In this document: in pieces, positions 37,001 through 51,300 of the stretch
Layout of the letters: each line of letters starts with the position of its first letter
How positions within the stretch are numbered: position 1 is the stretch's first letter
Made by a program: the position numbers and the translations under genes
Assembly (NCBI RefSeq): GCF_032062135.1
Contig: NC_092860.1
Coordinates: forward strand, 71,539,490 to 71,603,489
DNA: 64,000 bases
Direction: 5' to 3'
Origin: Pyxicephalus adspersus
Taxonomy: Eukaryota > Chordata > Amphibia > Anura > Pyxicephalidae
The notes under the pieces: generated by a model
What the model was told of the DNA's origin: nothing
The model's database searches: none
What the model saw: only the letters and a program-made list of their open reading frames with translations

Positions 37001-40000
37001 TACAATCTTGTCTTGATGATTTATAGCACATTCTATTTTATGTTTATGGTATTTAACGTAGGAAATCACAAAGCTTTACAGTTTTGTCACATACTCCCTG
37101 TCTGCTAATGTAGAATAAATGTAATCTAAAAATATAATTGTTCATTTTACTTCCATAGGACCAAATGTAAACAAGAAGCAAGCGGTGAATCGAAGCAAAA
37201 TCTGACCTGGTACGAGTTCCTGTCGAACGAGTGGGTAATTTAACCAAACTGTATACATTATCATAGATCTAAAATTTCAGAAGAACTTAGGATATGTGAA
37301 TCATATCCTCTAGGAACATTTGGAATATTTCATCCCCATGGTATCTTATCAATTTTTTTATTTGCAGCTGTAGCCAAGGGCCCATTCTTTTAACATGTTA
37401 GCCAATGCAATATGTGCATGAATAGGCATGTATGCACATGACACTGAACACATTTAAATGAATGCAATAACCACCAATTTTGTGGCTTTACATTTTAAAA
37501 CATTAGGCTGAAAGTTGTAAGACAAACCAACTAAAACATTATGCATGTAAGCCTACATGAAAAGCTATTTGCATGTTACTATAAGCCTTGGTTTCATTCA
37601 ATTATTGTATGTTTAATTCAGAACTCCTAGCAATTATAAACAAAGCAAAGTAATGCACTTCTGTGTTCAATATCATATTATAGGAACAGTGTGACAAACT
37701 GAACAATGATAATGAGTATAACTGAATTGCTAATGAGGAGCATGCTGATAGGAAGAGAAAGAAGGGTAGTCTTGTCACAGGCTGGAAAAGGGATGGAATA
37801 TCCAGTACATTTATAGCATTTTATTTCCTCATATTAACATATATTGTTTTGTTTGAATCCAGCAAACTAGGTTGGTTCCTCAAACTGCCTCTTCCTCTCT
37901 CAATTGTGCTTGATCAGGGTAGTTCAGACCTTCCAGCCCATCCTTTATCACCCCATCAGAACCTCAGCCTCCCCCAGACCCCGCACCTGCTTACCAACCA
38001 CACCCCCACCATTAAACAACCCAAACACCAATCTTGCATTTTAATTGTCTGGCAAGCAGCCATTTATTTAACCACCATTAAATAAATTAACCATTCAAGT
38101 AATTAACCAACAAATATCCAATAATAAATAAATGACAAATAAATAAATACATTTTACACTTTTGATATGCAAGCATACATTAACATAACACTCCATTATT
38201 ATAATTATTATTAAACCAGGATTATATAGCACCAACATATTACATTGAATATAACCTAATGAAAAAAACAAAAACCTAATTCCCCCCTTTTAATAATACA
38301 TAACCATAACCACAATATCCATAATGTTATCAAACTGCTGATTATACACCCAAACAACCAGGCTGCAGGTCTCAGATGGTAATCCACACCCAACAGGAAT
38401 TTAACTCTTCTAACATCTCCACCATGGCCCCTAGCCGCCCACCACCACCTCAGGAGCGATATACATGCATTCATTTTAAAAAGGGAGACCCCACCAAAGA
38501 GGATCCCCTCTGTTAAAATCCACCACTTTACCATACACTGGATTCTTGACTTCCAAGACCCCAACCGCCACAGCGCTCAGGTGTGAAACCTTACACTTTA
38601 GCGCTACCTCCACACTCGCCGAGCTTGTTAAATTCCAGCCTGCCAGTCTCCCTCCATTCCTGGCCGCGGAAATGGCCCACCACAATATTCATCATACTCC
38701 GAGCTGTGTTGAACCGTTCCGTTTCCATTAAGCAGGCGCCCGTCCAAAAATGGTCCTGGCCACCGTAACTGACCAGACCGAAACACCATGTCACTCCAGC
38801 CGCCACCTCGAAAACCAGCTTAACAGCGCGATTTATGTCCCGCTTGGAACACTACCCAAATCATAGCCCACCATGGCATGGAGCCCGACCTTGCCAAGGG
38901 GCCGCTCACCCGCCACAAACTTGCAAACACATGATGTAGCACTACCGTACCCCCATTCCCGGCCACCGAAATGGACCACCGTATTCACCTCACTCCGGGC
39001 AATGTTGAACCATGCGTTCGAGCGGGTGCCCAACTGGTCCTGGCCACCGCTTCCAACCAGACCGCAACACACCCGGGCACCCTCAACCGACACCTCGAAA
39101 CTACTCCCCCCCCCCCGGCATGGACCTTACTACGCCAGGGTCCACTCACACACCCCAAATGTGCAGGGGCTCTGACTCCATTCCCACTAAAGCCATCCGC
39201 TTCTCACCCACTACCGCCCCACTCACCACCCAACTCAAACCGAACCAACCACAGCTGAATGCCCCAACTTGAAATTTAAACCACTCATTCCCTCCAAATC
39301 TATAGGAAAATCCCGCAACCCATGCACCGTAAACCACCAGCTGCCCCTGCTAACTGCCTCCCTGTACTCCACAAACCACAGAATCACCTGCCAATTAAAT
39401 TAAAATACCCCTGAACTGCATCCTCAACAGGCCTACCACCCAAACCCCATCCCGGAACTTGACCCTATTCACAACACATCCCAGAATACGCCTGCCACAG
39501 CACGCCCAGAATGAAAAAAATTGCCGCTTACGAAACCTAATCCACTAAAAACAAGACAACCCCCCCCAGAAAGTGCCAAGCAACGGTAAAGATAGTATGT
39601 TACTGGCATCCCAATCCAAATAGACATAGAAGCCGGAGAGCCAGGACAGAGGCCCGGCAAACACAAACTGTACACCACCCCACTATGCTAAAAACAGCCA
39701 CAGTACTGACCCCCCAGGGTGTAATAAAGCATACCCCCCACCCCACTGAATGGCCACCAGGGAGCAATAGAGCATACCATCCCAAAGTACTGACTTTAGG
39801 GAGTAATACTGTATACCGGCCAACATAACTGGCACCAGGGAGTAAGTAAACATAGCATACCCCCCAGTACTGACACCGGAGAGAAATTGAGAATAGCATC
39901 CCTTGCACTGACACCAGGGAGCAACCAAGTAAAACATCCCACAGCACTGACACCTGGGGGAAATAGAGTAAAGCACCCCAGTTCTTCCCTCGGGAGTAAT

Positions 40001-43000
40001 AGAGTATACCATCTCCAGTACTGACATCGGGGAGAAAGAGTGCAAACCAATCCCACAACATTGACACCAGGGAGTAAAAGAATATACCCTCCCACCATAC
40101 AGACACCAGAGAGAAATAAAGCATACCATGTACCCCCACAGCACTGACCCCAGGGAGTAATAGCAAATACCTTCCCAGTGTACTGACACCTGGTAGAAAT
40201 AGCGTATGCCATCCCACTATGCTGACACCAGGGAGTAACAGCAAATACCATCCCACAGTACTGACACCAGGGAATACTAGCAAATACCATCCCAAATTAC
40301 TGACACCAGTGAGTAATAGTAAATACCATCCCATAATACTGACACCAGGGAGTAGTAGCAAATACTATCCCACAGTACTGACACCAGGGAGCAATGCTGT
40401 ATACCATTCCACAGCACTGACACCTGTGACAAACAGTGTATCCCACAGCACTGTAACCAGGGAGTAATAGTGTATACTGTTCTCAGTACGGACAGTAGGA
40501 AAAATAAGGCATATCAACCCTCAGTACTGACCACCCTCTCTCCCCAATTTGCCTTTCCAGCGCCAACTGTTTACCACCAGCTACAACTCCTCCCCCACCA
40601 CTTTGCTCGCCAAACTACACGCCTGAGCGCCCTCACTGCACCTGAGCGGTTCTGCCTGAACCCCAATGCTCCTCCAAATTAACGACATCTTGTCTTAACA
40701 AGGTCAGAGATCTACCTGCCTGCCAACCACTGGCCCCCCTTGGACAAAGCTATCCCTAAACTCACCCCAAATTGGAAAGCTCCAGCGGTAATAGAGCAAA
40801 ATGTCCAAACCCAAACCCCCCAGATCTTCTTGCCTTACAAGACGCTCCATCGCATGCCCTCGAATTCCTCCCCCCCATGCACTCCCCCCTTTAGGACTCC
40901 AAGTCTCCCCAACTTTTTACCTTCACCCTCACAGCCCCCTTTTCACAACCCCCACCCACCATTTCCAAAATTGCCCACCACCTTCTTAAAAATTACAAAC
41001 AAACTCTCCTCCCCCATCTGACACAACCCCTATCAGCCCCCCACACATGAAACCCCATCTCCCCCATGAACCCCAAAAACACCTACCTGGCTGTCCCTGG
41101 GGCCCAGCAGCGCTTCCGGTGCCTGGCCCGCCTGGATCATCCTCTGTAGAAGCGAGCCTGGCTGCGTCACTTCTGCTGCCTACTGAGCTAAGCCATGAGG
41201 CCCTAAAGAATTCCCTCTCCCTACCTGCGTCCTGACTGAAACTTTTTTCTTCCAAGAGGGCCTCTTACTTCAGTCCTGCTCCTTTTACCTCGTCCTATGC
41301 TTAAACCCCTCCTACCTCACTCTCCCAACTAGCACAGCCCCTCCAGGCCTTACTTAATTTTATTAACCCTCAACGCCCCTGGGCTAGGCCTAGCACCCTG
41401 TCATGTAGGCTCTGCGCCTAATTTCTTATGGCTATGGGCCTCTGTTTACAGGAAACTTCAAGAGGCTGTTATTAGGTTAAATTTAGTATACATACTTCAG
41501 TTCCAGAAAAATTACATTTATTGATTCCTACTGAACACACCTGCATTATCTGTTTTGTTTTATCATTGTTTAGGGTCCACATTTACCTTTTATATTTCTG
41601 CTGGAAAATTAAAGTAAAAGCTCATCATGTTGCTGCAATGCTCAGAAAAAGGAGGCCTTCATTTCGTTCTCTTTATAAAGAATTTATTAGATAAGTGCAT
41701 TTCATGGAAACCGTGATCTAATTGCCCCTTCTGCTTATCAAAGCTATGCATAACTAAAAATAGACCTCACATCAACAATACCTAGCTACTAACTCTGTAA
41801 CTTCTGGGTTTTGTTAGCTTCTGGGTCCATTTTACACTGGGCCATACTGCACATATGCCAGATTCTTACTCTAGAGTCAAAATCAACTAACCATCTCCCT
41901 GCAAGTCTGTAGGGAAACAAACTAGTCATTATACTTTGTTGTATGAAGAACGCACATGCACAGGACTGCACAGCCTGGCTTACAGAGTACTAAAATGCCA
42001 TATTGTGTACGTGGCAGAAGAAGTCTAAACTTGAAGGTTCTTCCTAGGTCTGCAATTTGAGTATGTAGTTGTGATCATGGGAGAATGGGAAACCAAGCCA
42101 TTGGTACTTTAATGTGCCCTTGGTACTTTTAGATCTCTGTCTGTCTGGAGGAACCTTACAAAGTATATCTAAAGCCATAAGATTTTGATGTGATTTGAGT
42201 ATTTATTCAAATAAGTTAACAGCACTGTAAAGGTGCTTGTTTTTATTCTTAACTCAACATTTCAGTACATGGCCTACTAGCAGTCTCAGTGGGTCCTCAG
42301 AATGCAATACAAATAAGGTTCTAACCTCTATATTCAAAATGTAAAACAAAAAAAAACTTTATACACACTTTACATATTAGGTATTTATGGCAAAATTACA
42401 AAAAGCACAAGACCTGCTGTGCATAATATAACATAAACCTTCTTATGAGCCCTCTTAGGGAAGAATTACAGTAACAATAATTAAATACCTAAAAATACAA
42501 AAGAAAAAAAAAGTAAACCTGAACCTAGAATTTATAGACTGAGGAAATGTAAAAAGACCTTCTGCAGGGATGTCTTGTAATGAAAACCTAGAGCAACCCA
42601 CCAGATTTGAATGAAGTAAAATCAATCTGCTTGTTGAAGATTTAATTCACCTTACACATCACAACTTTTCTATGCACTTAATAAGGCAATTATTTTATAC
42701 ACATTTGTGTAGCCACTCACTAGGAGCAGAGATTGGTTGGCTGCTCTGTTTTACACATTTATTACCATTTCCCCACCTAAAGGACAGAAGACACAGGGAA
42801 ACCTGAGAAAGTGGAAAGAGGAACTAAAGTGAAAAGAAGACTAAGCTCCCTCAAGAATAGAGTTACTGGATCCTGGCAGAAAGATAAGGTACACCAAAGA
42901 ATGTGTTTTAATGTTTTGGCACAGAATCTCACGCAATCTATATTGTAATTTAATATTTAGAATGTTTTTGGTAAAGCAGAACTATTTTCATCATTCCTTG

Positions 43001-45321
43001 CTAGCTTGGTGATGCCCACACCTTCACCGGCATTTTTCTAAATTGGGGATATTCAGTCATCTTGAACAGCTGGGCAAGCGCCAACACATGCCAAGAAAAT
43101 ATATGTACGGTATAGGTAACATAAAAATATACCCATACAAAAGAGTTAGGAATAGTTTTATTAATTACACATTACATTGTATTAGTGTTATTGGAGCTAG
43201 GGGGCTAGTGTTGATGGACAAAAGCAGATTGTATTCAGGTGCATTTCACTTTTTTTTTCGGTCAGTTTGAGTTTATACCACATAAATTTGTTCTGAGCGG
43301 CTTTTGCTTTGCTATTACCTTGTATAGAAAAAAAACATTAGCACACCTAATTTAAACAGGGATAATAGTTACCTATGCAAATGCAACCTCTCTCTTTCTG
43401 TGCTGTGCTTTGACATATGTCATCACAGGCTTGAACAAGTGTAAGCATTGTCATATATACAATGTTTCCCTGTACATTGTACAAAGGACATTGTCTCTAA
43501 GGCCTGCACTGTAACAGCAGATAAGGAATGGAGATAAAGAAGGCATCTGTTTTACAGAACTTCATTGCCTGGATGAATTATTACATCTATGCTGCAATGC
43601 ACATAAGCAACATTTAGAGATAACAAACTCCTGGAAGCATGCATCACCTGTATGAATTTACCGCTGACAGTAACTGTATTAGATTTGATTCCAGAGAGAT
43701 GGAAAGCACAATTCTAATCTAGAGGGGGGAATTTATGATTGTTACTGCTTTTCAAACCTAAGCTGTCAGTGACTGCCTGAGAGTCAAAGGATATAACAAG
43801 AGGTATCTATACAGATTGCATCTAGAAAGTATATATAAAGCATCACTGTTCTGTCTTGAATGTCACTGTATGCAAAGTAAATTCCTCTTGAGAGCCATTC
43901 TTTACAGTCAGTATAGTCTAATCACAAGTTGCAAGATCTGTGCACAGTAATAACTTGCTATGAAGATTTAGTAGAATTTAATGTAGTAGAATGAGTGGCA
44001 GGGCTCTAGCAAAACCTGTACTTAAAAGCACTAAAACTGAGGAAATACAGTGAAATAAAAAATAAATTATATTGAAAATATGCAACTTGTAATAATAGAT
44101 GTAAAGAATTAGCCTAATATATTATCTCCCATTTTATACAAATACATTTTTTATCTGCTTGTGCATCTGCTGCTTAGCATTAGGTGTTGCTGCTTCACTT
44201 GTTGTTAAAGAGGAACTAAACTCAAAAGCCCCCCAAAGCAATTCACTTTCACAATTCACTTACCTTTAATTCTGCAGGCTAGTCGATCGGTCCGGAGCTC
44301 TCTCATATCGGGTCCCGTGTCATTCCGGCATCCATCCTCGTGCCGGCGCGGCCATCTTCGCCGCGTAGATGGGAAAAAAACTTGTCGATTTCATGCGCAT
44401 GCCTGAGATCGGCAATTTTTTTCCCTTTTCACATAAAGGCTCCTTCTGCACATACCCAAGAAGCTCGGGCATGTGGAGAAGGGGTACCCAAGAGCCTCCT
44501 GGGATGCGTGACGTAGATATCCTGGGAGATTTTGCGCTCCCATTCATTCTCGATCAACTAGGCACTAAAAAAAAAAAAAAAACAAACGCACAGAATTTTT
44601 ATTTAACATAAAAGGGTTGTCTACCCTTTTAAGTCTTTCCCAAATAAATTCTATTTGATAAATACAAGAAAAAGCTTCTTCCATCTAGATACAACCACAA
44701 TAAAGAGCTTTGTCATTTTAGGAATACTGAAAGCTGCTGACATGTATAAAGTTAGGATGCCCAGTGGTGTCATGCATCTCATGCAAGTATCATCTGGTTT
44801 GCCTGAATACTTGACTGTTCTGATTAGCCAAAGGCTCAGCACTTCCTTGACAAAGTTTGCCCACCCTCTACCTCTATACATTCCTATTACCAAGTAAGGC
44901 TGCTCATCACATTTGCACACCAATATTATTCTGTAGGACTAGCTGATAAACCCGCATTGCTCGGGTATTTTTTTTATTGCAATCTTATAATATACAGGAA
45001 AAGGAATAAAATAAAGCTGTAGTGATTTTCTTGTCTACAGTGTTGTTTCATTTTTTTGCCTTTGATTGCACTTGGCCAATTGCCTTACGTTTTCTCGAAA
45101 GCATTACAACAGGCCAAAAATTTGTAAAAGAGTAAGAGTAAAAAAAAAAATATGTCAAAATATAAGCAAAAAGCACACTGTCACTGAGCAATACATACAC
45201 ACATACATACATATGTGCAAATATACCTCTGACATATACCACAACGCTGTACAAAGGTCAGTTGTGCATTCATATGTCTAGCAAATTTGGTTTAAATGTC
45301 TTGACGCGTTTCCTAGTGATG

Positions 45322-45360
<39 letters not shown>

Positions 45361-48300
45361 TACATCCAATTTTAGAAATATATTTATATAGTTCTGACAT
45401 ATATTATAGTGCTGTACAATGAAACACTGAGCTAGACCCATCAGTCTCTGTACAGATGAGCTGACTCTAATGTTTCCCCAGTCACAAACTATTCATATAC
45501 ATTTATATACTTCTGACATATACCACAGCACTCTACAAATTTCAGCGGTGTCATATGTCCAGCAAGTTTGGTTTAAATGTCTCTATGCGTTTCCGAGTTA
45601 TGATGGAACATAGCAAGTTTGGTTGAAATGTCTCCATGCGTTTCCTAGTGATGACATACACACATACATCCAAATATAGCTCTGACATATAGCACAGCGC
45701 TGGTGCACTGACATGAGTCTCAGTCAGATGTATAGCAAGTTTGGTTGAAATGTCTCCATGCGTTTTCGAGTGATGTTGGAACATGCATACACACATACAT
45801 CCAAATATAGCTCTGACAAATTGCACAGCGCTGTACAAAGATCAGCCGGTGCAATCACGAGTCTCAGTCATATGTCTAGAAAAATTAGTTGAAATGTCTC
45901 CATGAGTTTCCTGGTGATCAGCGGTGCACTCACATGAATCATATATCTAGCAAGTTTGGTGATGCGTTTCCTAGTGATGGTGTAACATAGCAAGTTTTGC
46001 TGAAATTTCTCCATGTGTTTCATCCAAATATAGCTCTGACATATAGCACAGTGCTGTACAACGATGACAGGTGCACTCACATAAGTCTCAGTCATATGTA
46101 TGGCAAGTTTGGTTGAAATGTCTCCCAGCGTTTTCGAGTGATGGTGGAACATACACACATACGTACATACATACATACAGTTTTAAATATATATAGATAG
46201 GGGCTTAACAGCAGCATACAGCACTGCCTAGAAGTGTTAATGCTTTGCCCAATCAGAAATGCTTGGTGTTTGGCCAAACCACAGGAAAACTAACAACTGC
46301 TAGTCTTTGCAGTTACCTACTGTATTTAGTCACTGTCTTATTCTATCCTAAATTTATTGAAAAATAAAATTTAAGGACATAAAATGGAGTTTACATTTTC
46401 CCATTTGCTTTAGCCCGATACAAGTATTGCATGTTCAAAATAATAATAAAAGTTCAGTCGTTTAGTAGAGAAGTGATAAATAGTGGTGTTCTATTGTAAA
46501 TAAAACACTTTCCTTAATGAAGAGATGGACTTCAGAAAGATGACTACCATAATAAAAAGGTTCCATAGTAATGAGGCAAGTGGATTTATCATAACATTTC
46601 AGTGTTTGACTTCCCTCTTATAATTAGTTTTAGTTCCCTCGAAATCTCCTAGTTTGAAAGTGTGCCCCTTCTCTCCCTACCTCTGGGAGTACACATAATA
46701 TGCACAGTGCCCCCAGAAGATGGACCTGAATATAGAAGCACATTTGCCAAATGCATAGCTATTTTCACGCAAGTTAGCTGGTAGTCAGAACCAAACCTCC
46801 ATTGAAAGTGTAGAGAAAATACAGTCCAAACACTCCAGGCTAAGCCTTACCTTCACTCTGTATGACTCTGCAAAAGTGACAAGGTGGAGCAGTGGTTGAG
46901 TACACAGTGGTAGACTTGCTGGGTGGTGGAAAGAACACCTGAAATAAAATTGTAGTATCTGGGGTGTGGTGTGTAGTGTTAGGGGTTATGAAGGCAGGGG
47001 GGAAAGTGAGGGAGGATTAGCGTCAGGTATGCATGAAGTTACATTTTCTGGGGTACTGAATGGCAGAGAAGTTCAGAATCAGGAGTGCAGGATAGCAAGG
47101 AGAATTTACATTTGTAGAAGCTCCAACAATATTAGCTATATCCTCTGAGAAACACATCTGGCGTAGTCCCTGCAGATTGCAACTCATAGAACACAGCCTT
47201 CCAAAGCCTTCTAATTTCCCCCATGACTGCACACAATGTCCATGTACCCAGCTGCTGCAAATCCAACAATATTGGCTCCTTTCTGCTGCTGGCCAGGAGA
47301 ACAGCTGTCAGCATTTGGAGTCACAGTTCACAGCCCCTTTTGGAGGCACTCCTCCCCACCTCACAATGTTATCAATGTAAAAATGTAAATCCTTCTATAC
47401 TATTGTGCATGTACTGCTACAACCATTATGCATAAGTTGTTTATATTCTGTTTAGACAAAGCTGCCTTCTGTGTACATCAAATAAACATTCTACTTTCAA
47501 TAGGCTGCTGGTTGTGGCACATTTTCAGGATTAAAAGTTAAAAGTGGCACATTAAGGATTCAGTTCCTAAAAGTAAAAATGGTGTGGCAAATTTATAGGA
47601 TCAGAGGGGAAATTGTAATTTTAAGTTTGCGGGAGAATCCTATCTCCTGCTTTCCATACTTTAAAGAAACATAATGGGGAGATGATTGCACTCCTAAGTG
47701 GGAAACATTCCAAAAGCACTTTTTGCATAAGTTTTAGTTATGTGCCAGGTACATGCAGAGCTTCCCTTTCTTCTTTCACTCGGAACTCAATGCTTCCTCA
47801 GGGTGTATTGTTACACCCTTGCAGAACCACATACTCTTGGAATAGAATTAGTCCACCCATTAAAAAGGAAACCCTAACTAAAACTGTAAATACCCTCCAA
47901 GAGATGCAGTTACCAAGGTCATACCAGCAGATCTAACCTGCGTTTGGGACACCTCTCCTGACTCCGCACTGATGTCAAAACAAAACAAGCAAAAGAAGCA
48001 GAAGGGCGCTGGTAAAACTCCCAGAAGAGCGCTGGCAAAACTGCAAGCCTATTGCATTTTTTTCCCTCAGACTCAGCGACTGCAGCAGGAGGGAGTGGAC
48101 CCAAGATGGCGCCGACGTGCTCTACAGATGCCCGCCATGAGGCACAAGGTAATGCAGTGGACAATGATGGAGTCCCATACCTTTCACAAAGCCCTGCTGC
48201 CTCCTCTCCTGCCCACTCCTCAGGGTCCTTCCGCCCATCAGTACAGCTCCCTGAAGCTATACCCCCATCACACCAGCTACCCCAGGCACCAGCTACCCCA

Positions 48301-51300
48301 GGACCTGCTCTATTACAGCTGCTTAAAACTGACATGGAGTCCCTGGCTACTCATATAGAGAGCTCCCTGCGCAGAGAGGTAGAGCCACTTCACCAGCAGG
48401 TTATGACAGTTGATACTAGGGTGTCTACTCTGGAATCATCTACCTCCCAGGTTTCCTCCAGGATTGCAGCATTGGAGCAATCACATCAATAAGTGATATC
48501 AGCTATGTCTACTCTATTTCTGTGCTTAGATGACCAGGAGAACAGAGGTCACCATAACAATCTACGGCTGCGGGGGATACCTGAGGCCACATCCAGGCCT
48601 GATTTAAACAGTATGGTTACTGCCATATTTAATACTCTCTTAGAACGCCCTGCTTCTGATGCCATTGAACTAGACAGGGTTCATAGGGTGGGCGCGCGGT
48701 GAGGCCTACAGAATGAGCGCCCCAGAGATGTGCTATGTAGGGTCCATATTTTCAAGTTAAATGAGCAGATCGTCCAAAAAGCGTGGGGAACAGGGCCTAT
48801 AGACTTTGATGGGGCCAGCATCCAAATCTTTCCAGATCTCTCTTCTCGCACACTCCAGATGAGGCGCCTGCTGAAACCACTATTGGATCCAGGTGTTGCA
48901 CATATTGCCTGCTATAGATGGGGCCACCCATTTCATGTGATTTTTACCAAAAATGAGTCTTCTTGCTTCATGACCCATCACAATTACCATCACTTTTTGC
49001 CTTTTTGGGAGCAGATTGTATCAACGTGCCTGACTGGGTAGAAGCTGTCGACGACTGCCTAGGAGGACCTCGTAGAGTACAAGCACCTCACCCCAACAGG
49101 CGCAGGCTGCGCTCCTCATCCACACCTCGCTCTCCACGTCGGGATACCCCGTCCTCTCATGAACTGCGACTGAATCCACAACTTGTTGATGATGCATAGG
49201 TTTACTCCATTCTTGGTCTTATCAGATGACGCCATCCCCAATTCTTGTCAAGGGACTCAGTTTTGGCTGCTGGGCCTCTCCTGTTTACAGTTTTCAGAAC
49301 ATGCCCTTCAGCTGTGCAGTATTCATGGATCTCTGTACAATATGTCCATAGAGACCATCAGAGGACACTTACTTTGTTGCTCTGTGAGTAAACTGTGATC
49401 CCACTTCTCTCTTTATACCGTTTTGCAGACATGCTGGGACATATTGTTTAGAAATTGTCATTCAATCTGTCTGATGTTCACTACGAGCCTCATATTTTCT
49501 AACTTCTACTCATATTGATATGCTTCCTCAAGGTCTGTCAGTTTCTCATTATATCCTGTTGGTTGTGATATTTACCTTTTGATAAGTATGTTTTATTCCC
49601 TGAACTAGGGGTGTTATTGCCTCAAGTTTTAGTAATCCCTATGCAGAATTTGGGGTTTAACTACACATACCCTTGGTGCTTCCCGGTGCTGAATATGTTA
49701 CACTACTGTATTTATGTGTGGCCGCAGGTGCGCCAGCGGCTCTGTTCGCCATTGCCTAAACCTCCCCCATGTAGGTCACCACACCTTCACAAGAGGTCAG
49801 AGTAGTGGAACTTTGATAAAACTCCTTAGTTCAAGGACCTCGCGCTCTCCGACTCATTGTTTCACACCATACCTGTTCACCAAACCCCGCCCCCATCCCG
49901 TAAAAGTTCTAAGTGCTATTTTGTCCGGAGATGTCTATTACACTCACATCTTTGAATACTAAGGGGCTGAACTCCCCAACCAAAGAATCAATAATATTGA
50001 ATGTACTATTATTGGGAGTCCCTGCTATACGTAACCAACTATTTCAATTTAGCTATCACAGTACCTCACCCAACTCCAAATCTAGAGGAGTAAGCATTCT
50101 GGTTGATGGCTCACTGGCCTGGTCCCTCTCCCTATTAAGAGCTGATCCTCAGGGTCGCTTCCTTATAGTTCAAGGCAAGGTGGGTGAGCAATTGTACACC
50201 TTAGTGAATGTTTACTTACCCAACGCTAACCAATTGCCTTTGCTTGAACATGTTTTACAATGCTGTCTAAACTCGCAATGGGTATTTTTGTATTTGGTGG
50301 AGATTTCAATTTGACGCTTTCTCCGTCTTTGGATGTTTCCAAAGGACGCTCACATTTGCCTTACTCCCATCACAGAAATGATGGGAGTCATGGAGACTTA
50401 ATGAATAACTACTAGCGGTACCTGACTTTCCTGAGAAGATCGAGCAGGAACTTAGCTCTTTCTTCCCGTGTAATGAAGGGTCAACGGACAACCCACCATG
50501 TCTGGGAAGCACACAAATGCTTCATCAGGAGATTGTTCATTCAGCAGGGGAGCAGGCTAAAGAAACTCAGGACAGAACGACTTGAAACATTACCCCAAGA
50601 ATTGCATCACTTAGAGATGGTGGATAAACAGTCTCACTCTCTGGATCCGGAGGCCCAACTACATTCCAAGTGTACCCAAATTAATTCCCTCTACCGGGAG
50701 AAAGCCAAGGCCCAATTTAACAGGTGCGATCATTATTACTATGAGCACGCCAACTACTGCGGTAAGGCTCTGGCATGTGCCCTTAAGTCTAAAAAGGCGG
50801 CTTTGTTTATTCCAAATGTCAAAACGCCTGCTGGTACAGTCGTCCACTCTACTGGCGACATTGCACAGGTTTTTCACGACTTCTATAGTCAATCGTATAA
50901 CCTACAACTGGATCAAACAGACTTAAATTCCTCTAATAAAACAGAAAAGATATGAATACATCAGAGCCTCTGACTTCCCAATACTTACATCCGAAACAGC
51001 CGAGCGGTTGGACAAGCCAAACACTTTACTTGAACTACAGTTGGCAGTTAGGCGCACAGCTTCGGGGAAGGCACCTGGTCCTGATGAAGTCACAATAGCA
51101 TACTACAGGAAATTTCTCCCCATCATGGGCCTCCAATTGGTTTCTGCGCTCAACACGCTGTCTCAGGGTCATGGGCCTCCCAGGACATGCTGTCCGCCCA
51201 AATTTCCATGTTACTAAAACCTGACAAAGACCCCCAACTTTGTGCTAGCTATCGCCAAAATCTCTACTTAACTGTGATTTAAAATTGTTTGCTAGCATAT

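Larger units (their letters stand above)
38195..41420 (-). mobile_element. GC-rich non-coding block with L2-type 3' tail
   Basis: A 3.2-kb C-rich (plus strand) block that differs sharply in base composition from its AT-rich flanks. At its left edge, 38195-38250, the reverse complement reads AATATGTTGGTGCTATATAA and ATCCTGGTTTAATAATAAT, an L2-type 3' tail. The block would therefore be a minus-strand retroelement with its 5' end near 41420. Inside are a roughly 299-bp direct duplication, a 39-bp minisatellite and a CpG-richer segment at about 41060-41200. No RT motif was found, so it may be a non-autonomous derivative. Element boundaries are inferred. Confidence 0.5.
37231..42782. other. Intron E7-E8
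   Basis: Dominated by the GC-rich 38.2-41.4 kb block. The AT-rich stretches 37.23-38.19 and 41.42-42.78 kb show no gene or repeat that I recognise. Confidence 0.6.

Noticed and set aside
39600..40361. 253-codon minus-strand ORF and two overlapping long ORFs
   Set aside because: They are produced by the 39-bp (13-codon) minisatellite. All frames are open and the protein is a simple 13-residue repeat.
44320..44547. Minus-strand ORF starting MNGSAK, with a similar one at 60822-61019
   Set aside because: The similarity reflects the shared repeat family. Frames are short and diverge without signs of coding constraint.
44935..46200. CRISPR-like array, because of repeated cores
   Set aside because: Units are degenerate, spacers are themselves similar, and the context is a vertebrate intron.
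45551..46277. Minus-strand ORFs rich in [16 protein letters not shown] repeats
   Set aside because: They are translations of the repeated AAGTTTGGTTGAAATG unit.
47919..48335. 138-codon minus-strand ORF
   Set aside because: Antisense shadow of LINE ORF1, which has the clear family motifs.
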